Shown: positions 32,489-40,782 of the stretch, piece by piece
Layout of the letters: each line of letters begins with the position of its first letter
How positions within the stretch are numbered: position 1 is the first letter of the stretch
DNA from: Pseudomonas vanderleydeniana
GTDB taxonomy: Bacteria > Pseudomonadota > Gammaproteobacteria > Pseudomonadales > Pseudomonadaceae
Assembly (NCBI RefSeq): GCF_014268755.2
Contig: NZ_CP077093.1
Span: forward strand, 682,001 to 746,000
Direction of reading: 5' to 3'
Length of the DNA stretch: 64,000 nucleotides
Translations under genes and position numbers: made by a program
Notes under the pieces: generated by a model
What the model saw: only the letters and a program-made list of their open reading frames with translations
Databases searched by the model: none
Told to the model about the DNA's origin: nothing

Positions 32489-33726
32489 GCCGGGGTGCTC
32501 GCACAGATTTCCGAGAGCATCCGCAGGCGACGCTTGGGCTCACTGACAAAGGGGTTGCGCTCGTCCCAGGCATAGCCGGCGAGGATCGAGCTGATCATGG
32601 CGCGGATTTCCTCCGAGCTGCCGGGATGGTAGATCACATCCTGGAAGGTCCCGGCGTACCAGCCTTCGACGTAGCAGCGGAAGGTGTCGACACCCCGTTT
32701 CAACGGTTCGGCGAAGTCGCACTGCCAATCGACGCTTTCACCCTGCAACTGCCGGTGCAGCAGGCCCGCGGCCATGCTGGCCGAGCGCATGGCGATGGTC
32801 ACGCCGGAGGAGAACACCGGGTCGAGGAATTCCGCCGCATTGCCCAGTAGCGCGTAGCCCGGGCCGTGCAGGCTCTTGACGTTGGCCGAGTAGCCGCCGA
32901 TGGCCCGGGCCGGGGTGTCCCACTCGGCGTTTTCCAGCACGCGTTGCAGGCTCGGGGTTTCGGCAACGAAACCCTTCAGGCAGGCATCGAGGTCGTCGCC
33001 GCGACCGGCGAAGTGGCTGGCGTCGGCGACCACCCCGAGGGAGCAGCGACCGTTGCTGAACGGGATGGTCCAGAACCAGATGTCGCGTTTTTCCGGGTGG
33101 GTGGTGATGAGGATTTTCTCCCGCTCGAACGCAGGGTGGTCGATACGGTCCTCGATGTGGGTGAACACGGCCTGGCGCACCGGGAAACCCGACGGTGCCT
33201 CCAGGTCCAGCAGGCGCGGCAGCACGCGGCCGTAGCCGCTGGCATCGAGGACGAAGCGGGCTTCGAGCCGATACTCGCTACCGTCTTCGCGCCGGACTTG
33301 CACCTGGGGTTGCGGACGCTCGAAGTCGGCGCCGACGATCTCTTCGCCGTAGCGGATTTCCACCCCTTGCAAGGCGGCCTGGTCCGCCAGCAGTTTGTCG
33401 AAATCGGCGCGCTGGACCTGGAAGGTGGTTGGCTTGCCGTTGCTGAAGGTCTTGCCGAAGTCGAAGGCGCTGTAGCGGTCGCCCCAGGCGAAGGCCGCGC
33501 CGTTTTTCAACTGGAAGCCGGCGGCGTTGACGGCGTCGAGCATCCCGGCTTCCTCGACGAAGTCCAGGCAGTGGGACAGCAGGCTTTCGCCAATGGAAAA
33601 GCGCGGGAAATGCTGGCGCTCGACGATCAGTACATCATGACCCTGGCGCTTGAGCAGGGCGGCGGCAATCGCACCGGAAGGACCGGCGCCTATCACCAGC
33701 ACTTCACGGCGTTCCATTTCAGTCAT
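32485..33726 (-). CDS. FAD-dependent oxidoreductase with halogenase-like WxWxIP motif
   Basis: 413-residue flavoprotein of the tryptophan-halogenase/geranylgeranyl-reductase superfamily. Dinucleotide motif GAGPSG is at 13-18 and the GESLL motif at 46-50. A lysine (K74, in FQLKNGAAFAWG) sits where flavin halogenases carry their catalytic lysine, and the motif WFWTIP is at residues 217-222 (DNA 33061-33078). GxGxxG plus WxWxIP is the accepted halogenase signature, but non-halogenating relatives also carry it. Start ATG 33726 overlaps the previous stop by ATGA; a further ATG six bases upstream is possible. It may halogenate or oxidise the aryl head of the pigment; xanthomonadins are brominated, which makes the idea reasonable but unproven. 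Confidence 0.82.
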   Translation of the reverse strand: MTEMERREVLVIGAGPSGAIAAALLKRQGHDVLIVERQHFPRFSIGESLLSHCLDFVEEAGMLDAVNAAGFQLKNGAAFAWGDRYSAFDFGKTFSNGKPTTFQVQRADFDKLLADQAALQGVEIRYGEEIVGADFERPQPQVQVRREDGSEYRLEARFVLDASGYGRVLPRLLDLEAPSGFPVRQAVFTHIEDRIDHPAFEREKILITTHPEKRDIWFWTIPFSNGRCSLGVVADASHFAGRGDDLDACLKGFVAETPSLQRVLENAEWDTPARAIGGYSANVKSLHGPGYALLGNAAEFLDPVFSSGVTIAMRSASMAAGLLHRQLQGESVDWQCDFAEPLKRGVDTFRCYVEGWYAGTFQDVIYHPGSSEEIRAMISSILAGYAWDERNPFVSEPKRRLRMLSEICASTPA

Positions 33727-34880
33727 TGGCACACGGGCTCCTTGCCGGTCTCGGCGCTATTCAAGGGAATTCGATTCATGCCTGCCAGCGCTGGCAGCAG
33801 CGTGGCGAGCAGGCCCATCAGCATCAGCGCGAAGTACAGCGCCGGACTGATCAGCTGTTGTTGCAGGAGCAGGTTGAGGAAGACGATCTCACTCAAGCCG
33901 CGAATGTTGAGCAGCAGGCTTTCCTTCCAGCGGCTGGCGCCGGGAAACGACCGACCGGCCCAGCCCAGGCCCAGCCAGTTGCCCAGCAGCTTGCTGGCGA
34001 CCGGGGCCAGCAGCAGCGCGACGAACTGCAGCAGGCTCAGGCTGCTCAGGGCACTGTGCACGTTGATCTGCACGATACCGAAGGTGAGGATCAGCGGAAC
34101 CGCCACGCCGATCTGCAGGCGGCTCATCCACTCGGGCTTGAGCGGCGGTACCAGCGGCACCTTGAGCCAGGCCATGCAGAGCAAATAGCCGATGCCGAAG
34201 ATCAGCGCGTTGAGCTTGTAGTGTTCGGCCACCACCAGCAGGCCGAAGAAGCCCAGGCCATAGACCAACGGCTGGCGTACCCGGCAGCCATGCAGGGCCA
34301 GCGGCAACAGGGCCCCGCCCAGCGGCAACAGCAGGCTGCCCAGGTGCAGGCTGCCCTGGGCCAGGCCGAACAGGGTCCAGCAGGCCAGGTCGATCAGGAT
34401 CGCGGTCTGCACCAGGCGGCGGGTGGCGGCGAGGGGGTAGCCGATGTGTTTGAGATAGAGATAGAGCACCGGGATCGCGGTGATGGCGAACACCAGGCCG
34501 ATCGCCAGGGCGTTCAGCCAGTGCTGTTCCGGCAGCAGCCAGACGGCGCAGGCCAGCCCGCAGGCGAACGGCACGCAGAAGCTCGGCAGGGCGATCTTCA
34601 GGCTTTCGCGGTCCAGCTTCAGTTCGATCACGTCGCCGAGGATGCTGCCCAGTACCAGGGCGAAGGCGAAACCGTAGAGTGTCTTCAGCCATGCCGGCGC
34701 GACCAGCGCGGCACCGCTCAACTGCCAGTGCGGTTCGATCCAGAACAGCATCAGCAGCGGCAGGCCGAAGGTCGCCAGCAGCAACTGGCTGACGATCGGT
34801 ACCAGGCCGAAGTGCCGGCCGATACGGGTGACTGCCGCGAAGGCGGCCAGTGCCATGCCCCAGAACAGCAGGATCATCAT
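33723..34880 (-). CDS. Kef/CPA2-like cation:proton antiporter membrane protein
   Basis: 385-residue polytopic inner-membrane protein with about 11-12 hydrophobic helices. The best family mark is the region near the C-terminus, SLLLNIRGLSEIVFLNLLLQQQLISPALYFALMLMG (split here across helices), which resembles the RGL...E/L...LNxxL...ISP...LM segment of Kef-type antiporters. No TrkA-N domain follows. ATG 34880 overlaps the exporter stop by ATGA; the frame is open further upstream but antisense-like there. Its purpose in a pigment operon is unclear: energising export or balancing ions are both guesses. Confidence 0.75.
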   Translation of the reverse strand: MMILLFWGMALAAFAAVTRIGRHFGLVPIVSQLLLATFGLPLLMLFWIEPHWQLSGAALVAPAWLKTLYGFAFALVLGSILGDVIELKLDRESLKIALPSFCVPFACGLACAVWLLPEQHWLNALAIGLVFAITAIPVLYLYLKHIGYPLAATRRLVQTAILIDLACWTLFGLAQGSLHLGSLLLPLGGALLPLALHGCRVRQPLVYGLGFFGLLVVAEHYKLNALIFGIGYLLCMAWLKVPLVPPLKPEWMSRLQIGVAVPLILTFGIVQINVHSALSSLSLLQFVALLLAPVASKLLGNWLGLGWAGRSFPGASRWKESLLLNIRGLSEIVFLNLLLQQQLISPALYFALMLMGLLATLLPALAGMNRIPLNSAETGKEPVCQ

Positions 34881-37216
34881 GATGCGAGTTCCCTCTTCGC
34901 ATGGGCAGGGGATTGCTGCCCGGCCCAGGGCGCGAGCAGGAAGCTGAAGGCCAGGCCGAGGCTGACCGACAGGCCGAAGTTGCTCACCGCCGGGGTACTG
35001 GAAATCGCCAGCAGGCCGAACGACAGCCAGGTGGTCAGCGCCGCCAGCAGGGTGCCGAGCAGGCTGACCGCCGCGCCGCCGATCCGCTCGCGCATGAGAA
35101 TCGCGTAGTCGACGCTGATGGCCGTGACCAGGAGCAGGCCGAACAGGCTGAACAGGGTCAGCGGTTGCCCCAGCCAGCCGAGGCTGGCCAGGCTGCACAG
35201 CGCCGCCAGCAAGGGCAGGGAGACAATGCGCAAGGCGCCGCCGAGGCCGAATGGCAGGATCAGCAACAGCACGATCAGCACGCAGGACGCGAGCTTCAGT
35301 TCCGCCGCACTGATCTGCGTGGCGGCGAATACCTTGTTCAGGTCACCGAGACGATCCACCAACTGCACGCCCGGCAGGTCCACCGCCTGGATGCGCAGCA
35401 GCTCTGCGTTGTTCAGGCCCTGCAGACTGACCATGCCGGCCACGCCATCGGCGTACGGGCCGAGCCAGAGCACCCGCCAGGGTTCGCCGAGGGGGCCGGC
35501 CAGGGCGCTGTCGATATCCTCGATCGGCAGGGCCTGGAGTTCGGCCAGTTCCTGCTGCAGGGCCGCTGGTGGTACGCCGAGGTCGAGCAGCGGTTGCCAG
35601 TGTTGCGGCAATTGCTGGAGCGAGTCACGCAGGCGCTGCTGCTCGCTGGGCAGGCTGACCAGTTGGTTCAGTGACAGGTAGCCTTGCAGCTTGTCCAGGC
35701 TGACCAGTTGCCCGAGACGCTTGCCCAGCGCGGCCTGGCGTTCCAGCAGTTGCTGTTGGTCGGCGGCGCGGACCAGGAAGAACTGGCTGGTCGGCTGGTA
35801 GCCGGTGATTCGCGCAATGGCCTGGGCCTCGGCCTGCAATTGCGGCGGTGCGCCGACCCACTGGCGGATATCGTTTTTCGTGCCCAGTTGCCACAGGCCC
35901 CCGGCGCAGAACAGCAGCAACAGGCCCAGCAGCACTGGGCTGCCGAGTTTCTGCAGCAGCTTCTCGCGCAGCGCCAGCAAGGCCTCGCAGGCCTTGAGCG
36001 GCCACTGCGCCGGGCGCAGGTCGGCCCCCTTGAGCAGCGCCGGGAGCAGGCACACTGCGGTCAGGTAGGCACCAAGCAGGCCGGCGGCGGAGAACACTGC
36101 GATCTGGGTCAGTGCCGGGAAGGGTGTCCAGGCCAGGGCCAGGTAGCCGATGCAACTGGTGGCCAGGCTCAGGCTCAGGCCGGACAAGGTCACGCGCAGA
36201 GCCGGCCAGCTGTGCCAGGGCTTGAGGCTCCAGCTCTTGGACAGGTAGTGCAACGGGTAGTCCACCGCTACGCCGATCAGGCTGGAGCCGAGCACCAGCG
36301 TCATCACGTGCATGTGACCGAAAAACGCCACACAGGCCACGGCGCCGAACAGCATGCCCACCAGTACCGGCACGAAGGCCAGCAGCACCCGCCAACGACG
36401 GAACGCCAGCAGCAACAGCAGGAGAATGCCCAGGGTGGCGCCGCCACCGACCCAGGTGATTTCCCGGGTCGCCTGCTGCTGGCCGCTGGCGGCGTACAGC
36501 AGTCCGCTGGCAGCCAGCAATTGCACGTCGGCTTGGCTCGCTTGCTCGCGGCTCTGCCTGAGCAGTTCGGCCACTTGCAGCGGCAGCTTCATGTCGAAGG
36601 CATTGCCGGTGGTGCGGGCCCGCAGCAGCACCCAGCTCTTGCCGTCGGCGTCGGCCACCAGGGCGCCGCTACCAATATCCAGCTGCACCGCGCCACGTTG
36701 TGGCTGGCTGTTCTGGATGCGCCCGGTCAGGCCGAGCCAGTCGTCCTGGCTCGGCACCAGGCTGAAACCGGCGAACGGGTCGAACAGGGTTTGTACCCGT
36801 TGCTGGATGAAGGCCGCCGGGTCGTCGATCAATTGTCGGCGGTCTTTCGCCGACAGCATGGCCAGGCGGCCCCGCAGCAGTTGCTCGCGCAGCGCGGGCA
36901 GGTCGGCCTGCAGGTCCCACTGGACCTTCTCGAACAGCCCGCTGGCCTGCCAGCGCTCGCCCAACTGGCGCGCCATGGCGATGGCCTGCTGGCGATCAGC
37001 CTGGCCGACCAGTACCAGGATTTCCCGGTTCAGCGGTTCCTGCATGCGCTGTTCGGCCTTGAGGTCCAGCGCATCGGGCGAAGAGCCCGGCACCAGCTCC
37101 ATCAGGTTCGCCGACAGCGGCGCGCCGTGCCGCCACTGCCAGCCGGCGAGTGCGAGCACCGCCAGCAGCAGGATCAGGAACAGGCGCGGCAGCAGGCGTT
37201 CACTCGGCAAAGTCAT
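34877..37216 (-). CDS. MMPL/RND-family exporter of the aryl-polyene operon
   Basis: 779-residue RND-type transporter with two halves, each a large periplasmic loop plus a bundle of helices. A first membrane helix LFLILLLAVLALAGW lies near residue 12. Helix groups lie near 240-400 (e.g. SSLIGVAVDYPLHYLSK) and 630-770 (TAISVDYAILMRERIGG). The D-Y pairs in the fourth helix of each half are typical for proton-coupled MMPL proteins. Clusters of this type carry an MMPL exporter after a LolA-like gene, the ApeM position. It is expected to move the polyene lipid out of the inner membrane. ATG 37216 overlaps the LolA-like gene by 17 bp. Confidence 0.88.
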   Translation of the reverse strand: MTLPSERLLPRLFLILLLAVLALAGWQWRHGAPLSANLMELVPGSSPDALDLKAEQRMQEPLNREILVLVGQADRQQAIAMARQLGERWQASGLFEKVQWDLQADLPALREQLLRGRLAMLSAKDRRQLIDDPAAFIQQRVQTLFDPFAGFSLVPSQDDWLGLTGRIQNSQPQRGAVQLDIGSGALVADADGKSWVLLRARTTGNAFDMKLPLQVAELLRQSREQASQADVQLLAASGLLYAASGQQQATREITWVGGGATLGILLLLLLAFRRWRVLLAFVPVLVGMLFGAVACVAFFGHMHVMTLVLGSSLIGVAVDYPLHYLSKSWSLKPWHSWPALRVTLSGLSLSLATSCIGYLALAWTPFPALTQIAVFSAAGLLGAYLTAVCLLPALLKGADLRPAQWPLKACEALLALREKLLQKLGSPVLLGLLLLFCAGGLWQLGTKNDIRQWVGAPPQLQAEAQAIARITGYQPTSQFFLVRAADQQQLLERQAALGKRLGQLVSLDKLQGYLSLNQLVSLPSEQQRLRDSLQQLPQHWQPLLDLGVPPAALQQELAELQALPIEDIDSALAGPLGEPWRVLWLGPYADGVAGMVSLQGLNNAELLRIQAVDLPGVQLVDRLGDLNKVFAATQISAAELKLASCVLIVLLLILPFGLGGALRIVSLPLLAALCSLASLGWLGQPLTLFSLFGLLLVTAISVDYAILMRERIGGAAVSLLGTLLAALTTWLSFGLLAISSTPAVSNFGLSVSLGLAFSFLLAPWAGQQSPAHAKRELAS

Positions 37217-37904
37217 GCTGCTCCGCTTCGCTCAGGGGTTGACTGGCCGTGCTGTCCTGCATGCGCAGGACGGTGCTGTCGCCCTGGGTTTCCTGCAGCT
37301 CGATGCGTTGCACCAGGGTGCCGCCGTCGATGTTGATGCGGGTGAAGATCTGCTTGAGCAGCACCGAGCGCGGCGTCAGGGTCAGCTTCCAGTCGTTCGC
37401 CTCGCCTTGCAGTTGCAGCTCGAAGTCGCGCTGCAGGCCACTGCTGTCGCCTTGCAGCACGGCGATGAACAGGCGGTTCTGCTCCGCGCCGGCGCTCTTG
37501 TTCGGGACCATCTGCCAGCCGCTGCCATCGCGTCGGGCGATGCCCTTGGCCGTGATGCGGTAGTCCTGTTGCAGTGGCGTCTTGAGCAGCCACAGCAGGC
37601 CATGGTCCCTGGCGAGGACGAAGGTGCCCTTGCTGGTCAGCGGCTGTGGCAGGGCGCGCAGGTGTTTTTCCTGGATGAAACTGCCGTGGATCACCGAGGG
37701 CTTGGCCAACTGTTCGCTCAACTGTTGCAGGTCGAAGGCCGCCGCCTTCCCGGCAAGTCCCAGGCACAACACCAGCAGCAGACCACGCACGATCCCTGTA
37801 GGAGCTGGCTTGCTGGCGATGAGGCCCTTGAGTCTTGCAGCGATCCTGCGGGTGCTATCGCCAGCAAGCCGGCTCCCACAGGACAGAGGTGTGATGAAGT
37901 TCAT
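37200..37904 (-). CDS. LolA-like outer-membrane lipoprotein carrier homologue
   Basis: Predicted periplasmic lipid carrier. The mature domain (from FDLQQLSEQLAKPSVIHGSF) has LolA-like strands (GTFVLARDHGLLWLLKTPL) and about 180 residues. The start is ambiguous. ATG 37904 overlaps the thioesterase stop by ATGA and gives 234 residues, but codons 9-36 read through an inverted REP pair (37797-37880). A GTG at 37790 with GGGA upstream gives a clean 18-residue signal peptide (VRGLLLVLCLGLAGKAAA). I favour GTG for translation after the REP insertion. It probably hands the pigment lipid or a lipoprotein to the outer membrane. Confidence 0.82.
   Translation of the reverse strand: MNFITPLSCGSRLAGDSTRRIAARLKGLIASKPAPTGIVRGLLLVLCLGLAGKAAAFDLQQLSEQLAKPSVIHGSFIQEKHLRALPQPLTSKGTFVLARDHGLLWLLKTPLQQDYRITAKGIARRDGSGWQMVPNKSAGAEQNRLFIAVLQGDSSGLQRDFELQLQGEANDWKLTLTPRSVLLKQIFTRINIDGGTLVQRIELQETQGDSTVLRMQDSTASQPLSEAEQHDFAE
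37797..37880. repeat. Inverted REP pair inside the 5' end of the LolA-like gene
   Basis: Two 24-bp arms, at 37797-37820 and 37857-37880, are inverted copies with 22 of 24 positions matching; core AGCNGGCTTGCTGGCGAT. This is the common Pseudomonas REP sequence, normally intergenic. Here it lies between the ATGA start overlap with the thioesterase gene and the signal-peptide coding region. Confidence 0.88.
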
Positions 37905-38326
37905 GCGAGCACCTTTTCAACTGCGTCGACGAACACTTTCGGTGAAGCCAGCTGCATCTCGCGGCTTTCGATGTGCACCGCGACCTGCACCGTGCTGGCG
38001 CGGGTCAGGCGCTCGCCGCTGGCGAGGTCGGTGATCAGGTAGTTCACCTTCAGGCGGTTTTCCCATTCCACCAGGTCGGCGCGAACGTTGATCTTCTGGC
38101 CGAACACCGCACCGCGCACGTAGCGCAGTTGCAGGTCGATCACCGGCCAGGCGTAGCCGGACTCGCGCATCTGCACGTAGTCGTGGCCGATGTGCTCCAG
38201 CAGCGCGCAGCGGGCCACTTCCAGGTACTTCACGTAGTGGCCGTGCCAGACCACGTGCATGGTATCGACGTCGAAGAACGGCACGAGGATCTCCGTATCG
38301 ACGTGCAGTACGCCTCGGCTACGCAT
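37901..38326 (-). CDS. YbgC/4HBT-family acyl thioesterase of the aryl-polyene operon
   Basis: 141-residue hotdog thioesterase. The motif PFFDVDTMHVVWHGHYVKYL near residues 16-35 contains the catalytic Asp of the 4-hydroxybenzoyl-CoA thioesterase family. Families of this kind (ApeK position) release the finished or aberrant acyl chains from ACP. ATG 38326 overlaps the ammonia-lyase end by 8 bp and its stop overlaps the LolA-like ATG by 4 bp. Confidence 0.88.
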   Translation of the reverse strand: MRSRGVLHVDTEILVPFFDVDTMHVVWHGHYVKYLEVARCALLEHIGHDYVQMRESGYAWPVIDLQLRYVRGAVFGQKINVRADLVEWENRLKVNYLITDLASGERLTRASTVQVAVHIESREMQLASPKVFVDAVEKVLA

Positions 38327-39863
38327 GCAGCCTCCAGTGTTGTTCGCCGATGCGTTGCAAGCACAGGCGCAGTTCGTTTTCCAGGGCTCGGTCCTCGATC
38401 AGCGGCGGGAAGTCCCGGGCCAGTTCTTCCTGCATCACCGCCAGTGCTGGCGGCAATGGGCGGGCGTCGGCTTCCCGGCTGCGCAGCCAGACACCCTGGT
38501 TGGCGGCCAGCAGCGTGGCGGCGGCAACCTGTTCGGTCAGCTCCAGCACGCGAATGGCGTCGCGGGCGGCGATGGTGCCCATGCTGACCTTATCCTGGTT
38601 ATGGCACTCGGTTGAACGCGAAAACACGCTCGCCGGCAGGGTGTTTTTCAGCGCCTCGGCGGTCCAGGCACTGGCGCCGATCTGCACGGCCTTGAAACCA
38701 TGGTTGAGCATGGCGCGTTCGCTGCTCGAACCGGACAGGTTGCTCGGCAGGCCGTGGTTGTAGCGCACGTCCACCAGCAGGGCGAGCTGGCGGTCGAGCA
38801 GATCGGCGACGTTGGCCACCAGGTTCTTCAGGCTGTCCATGGCGAAGGCGATATGCCCGCCGTAGAAGTGCCCGCCGTGCAGGACGCGTTCCTGCTCGGC
38901 GTCGATGATCGGGTTGTCGTTGGCGCTGTTCAGTTCGGTCTCGATGAAGCCGCGCAGCCAGCCCAGGCTGTCGGCCAGCACGCCGAGCACATGCGGGGCG
39001 CAACGCAGCGAGTAGCGATCCTGCAGGCGATGCAGCGGCGCGGTCGGCGCGTCGATGGCCAGGTCCTGGCGCAGCCAGGCGGCCACCTGCATCTGGCCCG
39101 GGTGTGGCTTGGCGGCGAACAGGCGCTCGTCGAAGTGCTCCGGGTTGCCCTGCAGCGCGACGACGTTCAGCGCGGTGATGCGGGTCGCCAGGCGCAGCAG
39201 GTAGTCGGCACGTGCGAATGCCAGGCAGGCCAGGCCGGTCATCACCGCAGTGCCGTTCATCAGCGCCAGGGCTTCCTTGGGCCGCAGGACCAGCGGGTCC
39301 CAGCCCAGCTCGCGATGCACGTCGCTGGCTTGGCGGCGCTCGCCACGGAACAGCACTTCACGCTCGCCGGACAGGGTTGCCGCCACGTAGGACAGCGGGG
39401 TCAGGTCGCCGCTGGCGCCGACCGAGCCCTCTTCGGGAATCAGCGGCAGGATGTCCAGGTCGAGAAACGCCTGCAGGCGCTCCAGCAGTTCCACGCGGAC
39501 TCCGGAAACCCCGTGGCACAGCGACTGCAAGCGGGCGGCGAGCACGGCGCGGGTGGCCTGCGGGTCGAGCAGCTTGCCCAGGCCGCAGCCGTGGAAGGTG
39601 TAGAGATGACGTGGCAGCGCCTCGACGTGCTGCAGCGGTACCGCGACCACGCAGGAGTCGCCGTAGCCGGTGGTGACGCCATAGATCACGCCTTCCTTGT
39701 CCAGTAGCGAATCCAGGAACTGTGCGCCCTTGGCGATGCGCTGGCGGTAGGCCGGGTCGTCTTGCAGTTGCGTCGGCACCTGACGGTTGGCCAGGGCCAG
39801 CACGTCCTCGATGCGCAGCGGGAGTTCGCCGAAGGTTACCGGCTCAAGCGGATGCATTGTCAT
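38319..39863 (-). CDS. Aromatic amino-acid ammonia-lyase (HAL/PAL/TAL family)
   Basis: 514-residue MIO enzyme that removes ammonia from His, Phe or Tyr to give an aryl-acrylate. The Ala-Ser-Gly triad that cyclises to MIO is at 150-152 in GSVGASGDLTPLS. The catalytic Tyr is in IYGVTTGYGDS (Tyr61), and the family's FNSANDNPI-type motif appears as ELNSANDNPIID. The selectivity pair is Phe90-His91, not the classical His-Leu of tyrosine, Phe-Leu of phenylalanine or Ser-His of histidine enzymes, so the substrate is open. In the operon it most plausibly supplies a 4-hydroxycinnamate-type starter. ATG 39863 and ATG 39857 are both possible; it overlaps the acyltransferase by about 20 bp. Confidence 0.93.
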   Translation of the reverse strand: MTMHPLEPVTFGELPLRIEDVLALANRQVPTQLQDDPAYRQRIAKGAQFLDSLLDKEGVIYGVTTGYGDSCVVAVPLQHVEALPRHLYTFHGCGLGKLLDPQATRAVLAARLQSLCHGVSGVRVELLERLQAFLDLDILPLIPEEGSVGASGDLTPLSYVAATLSGEREVLFRGERRQASDVHRELGWDPLVLRPKEALALMNGTAVMTGLACLAFARADYLLRLATRITALNVVALQGNPEHFDERLFAAKPHPGQMQVAAWLRQDLAIDAPTAPLHRLQDRYSLRCAPHVLGVLADSLGWLRGFIETELNSANDNPIIDAEQERVLHGGHFYGGHIAFAMDSLKNLVANVADLLDRQLALLVDVRYNHGLPSNLSGSSSERAMLNHGFKAVQIGASAWTAEALKNTLPASVFSRSTECHNQDKVSMGTIAARDAIRVLELTEQVAAATLLAANQGVWLRSREADARPLPPALAVMQEELARDFPPLIEDRALENELRLCLQRIGEQHWRLHA

Positions 39864-40782
39864 CGGTCTTCCAGAAAGGGTAGAAATTGAACCATTGTTG
39901 GGGCGCTTGCAGGCAGTACTGGCCCAGGCGCTCGGCATAGCGGGCGGTCCACTGGGCGATGACCTGCTCGCGATCGCCGCGCTTCCACTGCACGGCTTCG
40001 GCGAAGGGTTCGAGGGTGACGTGATAACGCCCCTCGAGCTTCAGGCAGAACAGCAGGTTGACCGGGCATTTGAGCAGCCCGGCCAGCAGCCACGGGCCTT
40101 GCGGGAACGCCGCCGGGTGGCCGAGAAAGTCCACCCGCACGTTGCGCCCGCCATGCAGCGGCACGCGGTCGCCGGCGATCGCCAGCCATTCGCCGCGGTC
40201 CAGGCGCTGGCTCAGTTGCAACATGATCGCCGGGTCCAGCTCGCTGACCTGGATCAGCCGCAGGTTGGTCGCGCCGGCTTCGCCCAGCAGGCGGTTGAAA
40301 CGCTCGGCGTGCTTGGTGTGGACCAGCACGTTCATGGTGACCTTTTCACCCAGTTCGGCCAGCGCGCGGCAGACCTCCAGGTTGCCCAGGTGGGCGCCGA
40401 CCAGCATCTGCCCGCGCTCGCCGCGCAGTTGGTCGCGCAGCAGGGCCGGGTCGATGATGTTGATCTGCTCGATGCCCAGCTTGCCGTTCCACACGTCGAG
40501 CTTGTCCAGCAGCGCATCGGCAAAAGCCATGAACTGGCGGAAGACTTTCAGCCGTGTCGGCTGCAGCGCGCTCTGGCCGCTCCACGCGGCCAGGCGCTGC
40601 TGGTATTGCCAGGCGCTCTGCCGGGCACTGCGGCCGAACAGGAAGAAGTACAGGACGATGCCGTGCAACACCGGGCTGAGCAGCCGTCGGCCGAGCACCC
40701 GGACGCCGAAGGCGGTGAGTTTCATCAGCCAGAAACTGCCGCGCTCCTGGTGGTCGGCCCAGTGTTTCTGCGTGTCGCTCAT
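39844..40782 (-). CDS. LpxL/HtrB-like acyltransferase of the aryl-polyene operon
   Basis: 312-residue membrane-associated acyltransferase of the LPLAT superfamily. The HX4E catalytic motif is in GAHLGNLEV near residues 128-136, and a hydrophobic segment (VLHGIVLYFFLFG) lies near the N-terminus. Other landmarks are DRGEWLAIAGDRVP and the C-terminal WFNFYPFW typical of this group. It may attach a fatty acyl chain to the polyene-linked head or glycerol-like anchor. ATG 40782 overlaps the glycosyltransferase stop by ATGA; the longer upstream frame lies over that gene. Confidence 0.88.
   Translation of the reverse strand: MSDTQKHWADHQERGSFWLMKLTAFGVRVLGRRLLSPVLHGIVLYFFLFGRSARQSAWQYQQRLAAWSGQSALQPTRLKVFRQFMAFADALLDKLDVWNGKLGIEQINIIDPALLRDQLRGERGQMLVGAHLGNLEVCRALAELGEKVTMNVLVHTKHAERFNRLLGEAGATNLRLIQVSELDPAIMLQLSQRLDRGEWLAIAGDRVPLHGGRNVRVDFLGHPAAFPQGPWLLAGLLKCPVNLLFCLKLEGRYHVTLEPFAEAVQWKRGDREQVIAQWTARYAERLGQYCLQAPQQWFNFYPFWKTDDNASA

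Noticed and set aside
38319..39863. Histidine catabolism gene hutH
   Set aside because: No hutU, hutI or hutG beside it; it is embedded with overlaps in the polyene operon and its selectivity pair is not Ser-His.
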